Source of the DNA: Nitrospinota bacterium
Lineage (GTDB): Bacteria > Nitrospinota_A > UBA7883
DNA: 5,471 bases
Assembly: GCA_029880775.1 (NCBI GenBank)
Contig: JAOUNV010000164.1
Coordinates: forward strand, 1 to 5,471
Direction: 5' to 3'
Part shown: in pieces, positions 1-3,475 of the stretch
Numbering within the stretch: the first letter of the stretch is position 1
How the letters are laid out: the number at the start of each line of letters is the position of its first letter
Program-made: the position numbers and the translations under genes
The notes under the pieces: generated by a model
What the model was told of the DNA's origin: nothing
Seen by the model: only the letters and a program-made list of their open reading frames with translations
The model's database searches: none

Positions 1-336
1 CCCCCCTTCGGTCCTGATCCCTGGACGGACCGTAACCTTGTATGTGGTGGCCAGAGACATTTTCTCTTTGTCGCCCAGTTGGCAAGCCAGGGCGGAGCGA
101 TCCACCCAACGCCAATGGCAGTCCAGCGCTGGCTGGATGGTTATCGGGATTTCGCTATCTTTGCGCTCCATCCTGCCGAGGGGAACCACCGGTTGGCCAA
201 ACTGGATCACGATCTGGCGGACAGCTTCCACCGCGGCTCCAGAGGGAGTGATCCTGGAGATGGTCAATGACTCCGCAGCCGCCATGGCGCCTGTAGCGAA
301 GAAAAGCAGTGTCATGCAGATGGCGCTTGTTTTCAT
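1..336 (-). CDS. Bacterial alpha-2-macroglobulin family protein, N-terminal part (runs off left edge)
   Basis: The gene starts at the ATG whose complement is at 334-336 and stays open to position 1, giving 112 residues with no stop in the window. A GAGGA Shine-Dalgarno (complement of 345-349) lies 8 nt upstream. Residues 1-19 form a signal peptide: Lys2, a hydrophobic stretch MTLLFFATG, and an A-M-A cleavage site before Ala20. There is no lipobox cysteine, so a soluble periplasmic or secreted form is likely. The mature start (ITPSG at 29-33, then RQIVIQF, PVVPLGRMER at 49-58, a W-R-W at 75-77 and LACQL at 83-87) matches, from memory, the first macroglobulin-like domain of COG2373 proteins such as YfhM and YfaS. 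Those proteins are usually over 1500 residues. They are thought to trap proteases in the periplasm, often beside the transpeptidase PbpC. The thioester motif would lie outside the window. Cys73 and Cys85 could form a disulfide. The family call is fairly sure; the subfamily is not. Confidence 0.75.
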   Translation of the reverse strand, partial: MKTSAICMTLLFFATGAMAAAESLTISRITPSGAAVEAVRQIVIQFGQPVVPLGRMERKDSEIPITIQPALDCHWRWVDRSALACQLGDKEKMSLATTYKVTVRPGIRTEGG

Positions 337-377
337 TTTCCCAATCCTCATCGCTATATACAGTGGCCATGATCAGC

Positions 378-392
378 CGACGATCTCCGTCG
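378..392 (-). other. Small hairpin in the leader of the alpha-2-macroglobulin gene
   Basis: CGACG at 378-382 and CGTCG at 388-392 form a perfect 5-bp stem around a 5-nt loop. It lies between the TATAAT box and the ribosome-binding site, so it would sit in the 5' untranslated leader. Two palindromes, TGGCCA (364-369) and TGATCA (370-375), abut just downstream. The set could be an operator or a minor RNA structure. It is short enough to occur by chance. Confidence 0.25.
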
Positions 393-403
393 CTTTTATT
401 GGG

Positions 404-409
404 ATTATA
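404..409 (-). promoter_or_regulatory. Candidate -10 box (TATAAT) for the alpha-2-macroglobulin gene
   Basis: The minus strand reads TATAAT, a perfect sigma-70 -10 hexamer, from 409 down to 404. The -35 region at 16-18 bp spacing (around 426-433) is poor, with TTCCAT as the best match. There is no TGn extension, so the promoter may be activator-dependent. Transcription would start near 397 and give a leader of about 60 nt before the ATG at 336. A second AT-rich hexamer, TATATA (360 to 355), is too close to the Shine-Dalgarno to be the main -10. Confidence 0.5.
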
Positions 410-472
410 CGCGTTGCATGCGGGAATGGAAGGGGGGTCTGAGTGAATCCATCGCTTATGCGCTCCTAATTC

Positions 473-499
473 ACCGGCTCTCCATTATTGCCGGTTTTT
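473..499 (+). terminator. Terminator-like hairpin inside the intergenic region
   Basis: ACCGGC at 473-478 pairs perfectly with GCCGGT at 490-495 across an 11-nt loop, followed by a run of five T at 495-499 and then CTAAC. The shape is that of a weak rho-independent terminator reading rightward. No rightward gene precedes it in the window, so it would end a short transcript, an antisense or leader RNA, or have no function. The 6-bp stem and large loop make it marginal. Confidence 0.3.
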
Positions 500-580
500 C
501 TAACTTTTATTCTTCCCGGCGGCGCCCGAGCCTGAGATGCCGCTCAGTGGTTACGTATTTTTTTGAAATATTTTCTATCT

Positions 581-640
581 ATAGCGCCAATTGTTACGAA
601 ACAGCGCCAAATGTGACAAATAGACGCTAATGAGCAAACG
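581..640. repeat. Imperfect direct repeats with 20-bp period upstream of the receiver-like gene
   Basis: Consecutive 20-bp units starting at 581 and 601 match at 16 of 20 positions, sharing AGCGCCAA followed by TGTnAC and AA. A third, degenerate unit at 621 keeps CGCTAA in the same phase. The CGC(C/T)AA cores are at 585-590, 605-610 and 625-630. A further ACACTAATA at 649-657 resembles ACGCTAATG at 624-632 but is out of the 20-bp phase. A near-palindrome, TGTTACGAAACA, sits at 592-603. Two-helical-turn spacing would place each copy on the same DNA face, as expected for an operator array. No regulator can be named. Confidence 0.55.
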
Positions 641-668
641 GCCAGAAAACACTAATACTGTATTTCTC

Positions 669-697
669 TTTTGTTTTACTTTTCGATTTGGTACTAT
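669..697 (+). promoter_or_regulatory. Weak candidate promoter for the receiver-like/lptE/hflX cluster
   Basis: TACTAT at 692-697 is a fair -10 hexamer. At 17-bp spacing the -35 is TTTTGT (669-674), a poor match; TTGTTT at 671-676 is better but only 15 bp away. Transcription would begin near 704, about 32 nt before the GTG start. The poor -35 and the repeat array just upstream suggest that any promoter here needs an activator. Confidence 0.3.
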
Positions 698-722
698 CAG
701 CTTTCCCATCAGTGTTGAGAGT

Positions 723-732
723 GGAGGGAGGT
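723..732 (+). promoter_or_regulatory. Shine-Dalgarno that fixes the GTG start of the receiver-like gene
   Basis: A strong purine block, GGAGGGAGGT, lies 3 nt before GTG at 736-738; its first GGAGGG half is spaced 7 nt away. This favours GTG 736 over the in-frame TTG at 688, which has no ribosome-binding site and would overlap the candidate -10 box. Confidence 0.7.
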
Positions 733-735
733 TCT

Positions 736-1173
736 GTGAATAGTTCCTTGGTAGCGGTGGTCAGTTACGAGGACATTGAGTTCCGCGAATCGCTAAGTTC
801 CTTTCTGGCAGTTCAATTTCAGATAGAACCTGTCCATTTCGACATCCTGACCATCGCCACACTGAAGCGCAAGAACCTGGATGTATACCTGATCAATAGC
901 GACGCCATGGGTGGGAACAAAAAATTCGCCCGGAATTTTCAATCAGTGGTAACTAGCGCAAACAACGGCCATCGAAAATCTATCATAATGCTCACCAGAA
1001 AACTCTTGGCCAGCGATTTTTTACACAACCTGGAGCTCACCGCAGTGGACACCATAGACATCGGCGGCGGCATGGATTCGCTGACAGTGCCATTGTCTCG
1101 CCATCTTCTGGAAAGGCAATTGGCGCTTTTCGAAAAGGGAGAGGAAAACGGCCCCAGGAACATGCTAAAATAG
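736..1173 (+). CDS. Small receiver-like (pseudo-receiver) domain protein, function unknown
   Basis: The protein has 145 residues from GTG 736 and ends at TAG 1171-1173. I cannot match it to a named family. The fold pattern suggests a lone response-regulator receiver domain: strand LVAVVS (5-10), a helix near 14-28, strand LDVYLIN (48-54), strand SIIMLT (82-87), a helix near 88-100, a possible strand VDTIDI (104-109), and a C-terminal helix near 115-133. The position that normally carries the phosphorylated aspartate (end of the third strand) is Asn54. The paired acidic residues after strand 1 are displaced (S-Y-E-D) and the conserved lysine before the last helix is missing. The Thr of LT (Thr87) fits the usual Ser/Thr. 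If the fold is right, it cannot be phosphorylated in the normal way and may act by protein contact. There is no signal peptide, membrane segment or DNA-binding domain, so it is probably cytoplasmic. It leads an apparent operon, with lptE 4 bp downstream. Confidence 0.5.
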   Translation: MNSSLVAVVSYEDIEFRESLSSFLAVQFQIEPVHFDILTIATLKRKNLDVYLINSDAMGGNKKFARNFQSVVTSANNGHRKSIIMLTRKLLASDFLHNLELTAVDTIDIGGGMDSLTVPLSRHLLERQLALFEKGEENGPRNMLK

Positions 1174-1177
1174 CCGA

Positions 1178-1699
1178 ATGTTCCGCTTTGGCAAACCAAC
1201 AAACACCGCTGGGTGGCTTCTACCCATTCTTATGCTCGTCTCATCATGCGGATACTCGCTGGTGGGTCGGGGGATGGCCTTGCCCCCGGATATCAGGACC
1301 ATAACAATTCCGGTTTTTAAAAACTCCACCGGGGAGCCCGACATAGAGAATGTAGTCACAAGGTCGGTAAAAGACAGGTTCATCCAGGATGGCCGACTCT
1401 CCGTGGTGGACTCGGCGGCTGATTCTGTTCTTTACGGAGTGGTGGCCGGATACGGTTTGCGTCCTCTTTCGTATGATGACCAGAACAATGTCACCGCATA
1501 CCTGGCGGAGCTTAATATCTCTGTGACTCACAAAACAACCTCTGGCCGTGTCCTTTCCCGCAGGAGGGTGGATACAAAAGAGGTGTACAAGGTGGACGCT
1601 TCCCTGGCCGGATCTGAAAGCCAGAGAAATGAGGCTTTGAAAAGATCAGCTTCCACGGCGGCGGAATCCATTCTGTCGCAGGTGGTGGAAGCGTTTTAA
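1178..1699 (+). CDS. lptE: LPS-assembly lipoprotein LptE
   Basis: The protein has 173 residues, a normal length for LptE. The start has a short basic N-region (Arg3, Lys6), a hydrophobic segment WLLPILML, and a lipobox V-S-S-C with the lipidated Cys24, followed by GYSL, the typical mature LptE start. The segments LPPDIRTITIPVFKN, a Glu-Asn-Val-Val-Thr helix, and RLSVVDSAADSVLYG fit the LptE fold. In that family the lipoprotein plugs the LptD beta-barrel and helps insert lipopolysaccharide into the outer leaflet of the outer membrane. The ATG at 1178 is 4 bp after the upstream stop and has no good Shine-Dalgarno (AGGAA at 1156-1160 is too far). Translation is therefore probably coupled to the receiver-like gene. 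In many proteobacteria lptE is followed by holA; here hflX follows. Confidence 0.88.
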   Translation: MFRFGKPTNTAGWLLPILMLVSSCGYSLVGRGMALPPDIRTITIPVFKNSTGEPDIENVVTRSVKDRFIQDGRLSVVDSAADSVLYGVVAGYGLRPLSYDDQNNVTAYLAELNISVTHKTTSGRVLSRRRVDTKEVYKVDASLAGSESQRNEALKRSASTAAESILSQVVEAF

Positions 1700-1708
1700 T
1701 ACAACTTT

Positions 1709-1714
1709 AGGGAG
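1709..1714 (+). promoter_or_regulatory. Shine-Dalgarno upstream of hflX, aligned with an ATA codon
   Basis: AGGGAG at 1709-1714 is the only good ribosome-binding site before hflX. It is 9 nt from the in-frame codon ATA at 1724-1726, but far from the in-frame CTG at 1754 and TTG at 1778. It lies just after the lptE stop (1697-1699). This placement is the reason to suspect that hflX starts upstream of 1778. Confidence 0.5.
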
Positions 1715-1777
1715 CTTGAGACAATAAGGGCGCCAGAAGGTGAAACAGCGGGGCTGAAAGCCTCTCAGAAACGCGCT

Positions 1778-3412
1778 TTGGAACGCCTTTTCCGCAGGCG
1801 ATGCAGACCACAAGCCGTCATCAGCACCGAGCTTTGCTCATCGCTTTTACAAATATCCACACAGATCGGCAGGCAGGTGGGCCTGCTGCTCGATCGCGCC
1901 GGTCGGGTGGAAAGGGTTATCGTCGGCTCTCCAGCGGAAATAGTGATCCCCCACCTTGGCAGGATGAGAACCGGTGGTGGACGCCTCCGGGGGCTGCGCC
2001 TGGTGCACACCCATTTGCGGAGCGAGCCGCTCTCCACTGAAGACCTGACAGACCTGGCCCTGCTCCGGCTGGACATGGTGGCGGCTGTCTGGGCGGAGGA
2101 AGAGCATAAACCTCCCAAGCTGCATATGGCCCATATCAACCCGGAAGCCAAAGATGAAAAACCGTGGGTGGTAATGCCGCCAACCACGCTGGGGCAGGAC
2201 GATGTCGATTTCGCCGAGCTTATCTCCTGGCTGGAGGCCCAACTCACCCGAAAGGCCGGAGGTGGCGACCAGGATGAATCCAGAAAGGCGGTGCTGGTCC
2301 ACCTCTCCCAATTACCAAAACGTGAGGCTCAGGAGCGGCTGGAGGAGCTGAACGAGCTGGCCAGAACCCAGATGATAACTGCTGTAGAGACCACCATATA
2401 CCGCGGCGCCCCTCACCCCCAGACGTTTTTGGGATCTGGAAGAGTTAAGGAACTTTTAATCCGGGCCATGGCCCAAGGCGCGGACATGCTCCTTTTTGAT
2501 CAAGACCTTACACCAGCGCAGCTAAAGTGGATTACAAACCTTGCCGATATCCCGGTGATGGATCGCACCCAGCTGATCCTGAGCATATTCGCCAGGCGGG
2601 CCCACTCCGTCGATGGGAAGCTGCGGGTGGAGCTGGCCAGGCTGCGCTACGAGCTGCCCCGGGTGGGCGCCAGGGAGGCGGCGCTGAGCAGGATACGGGG
2701 CGGTATCGGAATGAGGGGACCCGGCGAGACCACTGCGGAGACATCGCGCCGCGTGATAAAAAACCGAATCAGTTCCATAGAAAAAAAGCTGATCACCATC
2801 GGCCGGGGCCGCCAGGAGCGCAAGAAGAAAAGAAAACGAGCCGGGTTGTTTCAGGTGGCGATAATAGGCTACACCAACGCCGGCAAGTCCACCCTGCTCA
2901 ACGCCATGACAAAAAGTCACGTACTGGTGGAGGACAAGCTCTTCGCCACCCTGGATCCGGCCACCAGGATTGTACGATATCCAGAAAAAATGGATTTGGC
3001 CATTTCAGACACTGTCGGCTTCATCCGCGATCTTCCGGAAGATTTGCTGGAGGCCTTCCGCTCTACCTTGGAAGAACTGGGGGACGCGGATCTGCTGCTG
3101 CATATAGTGGACGTGGGCGCGCCGGAGTTCGAGACATTCATAGAGACGGTGGAAAAGATATTGACCGGGCTGAACCTGGGGCACATACCCAGAAAGCTGG
3201 CGCTCAACAAAGTGGACATGCTGGACCCGGACAATGCGGCCAACGAATGCGCCCGATACGATGCGCTGGGCATAAGCGCCAAAAATGGCGATGGCGTGGC
3301 TGACCTGACCGAGTATATCCGCAATGAGGCTATTAGAATGCGTACGGAGAAGCCTGCGGCGCCTGTGGCGGATGGACCTGGGTTTGATTTCAGACGTAGA
3401 GAAGAGGAATAA
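1778..3412 (+). CDS. hflX: Ribosome-associated GTPase HflX, long form
   Basis: The protein has 544 residues from TTG 1778. HflX binds the 50S subunit and uses ATP/GTP to split or rescue stalled ribosomes. An extra N-terminal domain (about 1-150) marks the long form. The HflX-specific domain follows, with ETTIYRG, FLGSGRVKEL (218-227), MDRTQLILSIFARRA and the glycine-rich GPGETTAE segment (315-322). A helical basic linker (330-355) leads to the G domain: P-loop GYTNAGKST (364-372), switch I FATLDP with Thr391, DTVGFIRDLP (411-420), NKVD (477-480) and SAK (500-502). All nucleotide-binding motifs are intact. The start is uncertain. The frame is open upstream to the lptE stop, and its upstream residues (GLKASQKRALERL) resemble the conserved beginning of long HflX proteins as I remember them. 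The true start may be ATA 1724 (562 aa) or CTG 1754 (552 aa). TTG 1778, the first usual start codon, is kept here as the conservative choice although it has no Shine-Dalgarno. It is probably co-transcribed with lptE. Confidence 0.93.
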   Translation: MERLFRRRCRPQAVISTELCSSLLQISTQIGRQVGLLLDRAGRVERVIVGSPAEIVIPHLGRMRTGGGRLRGLRLVHTHLRSEPLSTEDLTDLALLRLDMVAAVWAEEEHKPPKLHMAHINPEAKDEKPWVVMPPTTLGQDDVDFAELISWLEAQLTRKAGGGDQDESRKAVLVHLSQLPKREAQERLEELNELARTQMITAVETTIYRGAPHPQTFLGSGRVKELLIRAMAQGADMLLFDQDLTPAQLKWITNLADIPVMDRTQLILSIFARRAHSVDGKLRVELARLRYELPRVGAREAALSRIRGGIGMRGPGETTAETSRRVIKNRISSIEKKLITIGRGRQERKKKRKRAGLFQVAIIGYTNAGKSTLLNAMTKSHVLVEDKLFATLDPATRIVRYPEKMDLAISDTVGFIRDLPEDLLEAFRSTLEELGDADLLLHIVDVGAPEFETFIETVEKILTGLNLGHIPRKLALNKVDMLDPDNAANECARYDALGISAKNGDGVADLTEYIRNEAIRMRTEKPAAPVADGPGFDFRRREEE

Positions 3413-3424
3413 AAAGGGTGGTCG

Positions 3425-3444
3425 AAACCGGGATCATGCGGTTT
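3425..3444. terminator. Possible weak bidirectional hairpin between convergent genes
   Basis: AAACCG (3425-3430) and CGGTTT (3439-3444) form a 6-bp stem with an 8-nt loop in the 63-bp gap between the hflX stop and the stop of the converging helicase gene. The position suits a shared terminator. However, neither strand has a real T-tract beyond the three T in the stem, so the call is weak. Confidence 0.25.
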
Positions 3445-3475
3445 GCCCGAGGAACTTTCCCCGATAACCTCCAGC

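Larger units (their letters stand above)
337..735. other. Divergent intergenic region of about 400 bp
   Basis: No credible coding sequence was found here. The only open frame of any length on the plus strand (418-630) has no ribosome-binding site and an unconvincing composition. The left part (337-440) carries the promoter and leader of the minus-strand gene. The middle (470-550) carries two small hairpins: ACCGGC/GCCGGT at 473-495 followed by T residues, and CTGAG/CTCAG at 532-547. The right part (about 550-700) is clearly AT-richer than the coding DNA around it. It contains the 20-bp repeats and the probable start region for the plus-strand cluster. A small RNA cannot be excluded from sequence alone. 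Confidence 0.7.

Noticed and set aside
38..442. 134-residue open frame on the plus strand opposite the macroglobulin gene
   Set aside because: The minus-strand frame has a signal peptide, a Shine-Dalgarno and family motifs. This one has none and runs into the promoter region.
532..547. CTGAG/CTCAG hairpin
   Set aside because: A 5-bp stem without a T-tract or conserved context; readily expected by chance. Mentioned only in the intergenic description.
418..630. 70-residue open frame in the intergenic region
   Set aside because: No Shine-Dalgarno, unconvincing composition, and it spans the hairpins and repeat array.
688..735. Upstream TTG start extending the receiver-like protein by 16 residues
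   Set aside because: No ribosome-binding site at TTG 688, while GTG 736 has a strong one. The extension would also overlap the candidate -10 box.
1765..2311. Two open frames of 160 and 154 residues antisense to the start of hflX
   Set aside because: Composition is skewed (Ser/Arg-rich), there is no plausible start region, and they face a conserved gene. These are shadows of GC-rich coding sequence.
2527..3303. 258-residue open frame on the plus strand inside hflX
   Set aside because: It lies wholly within hflX in another frame, is very rich in Gly, Arg, His and Gln, and has no ribosome-binding site or recognisable domain. The hflX motifs are intact across the same bases.
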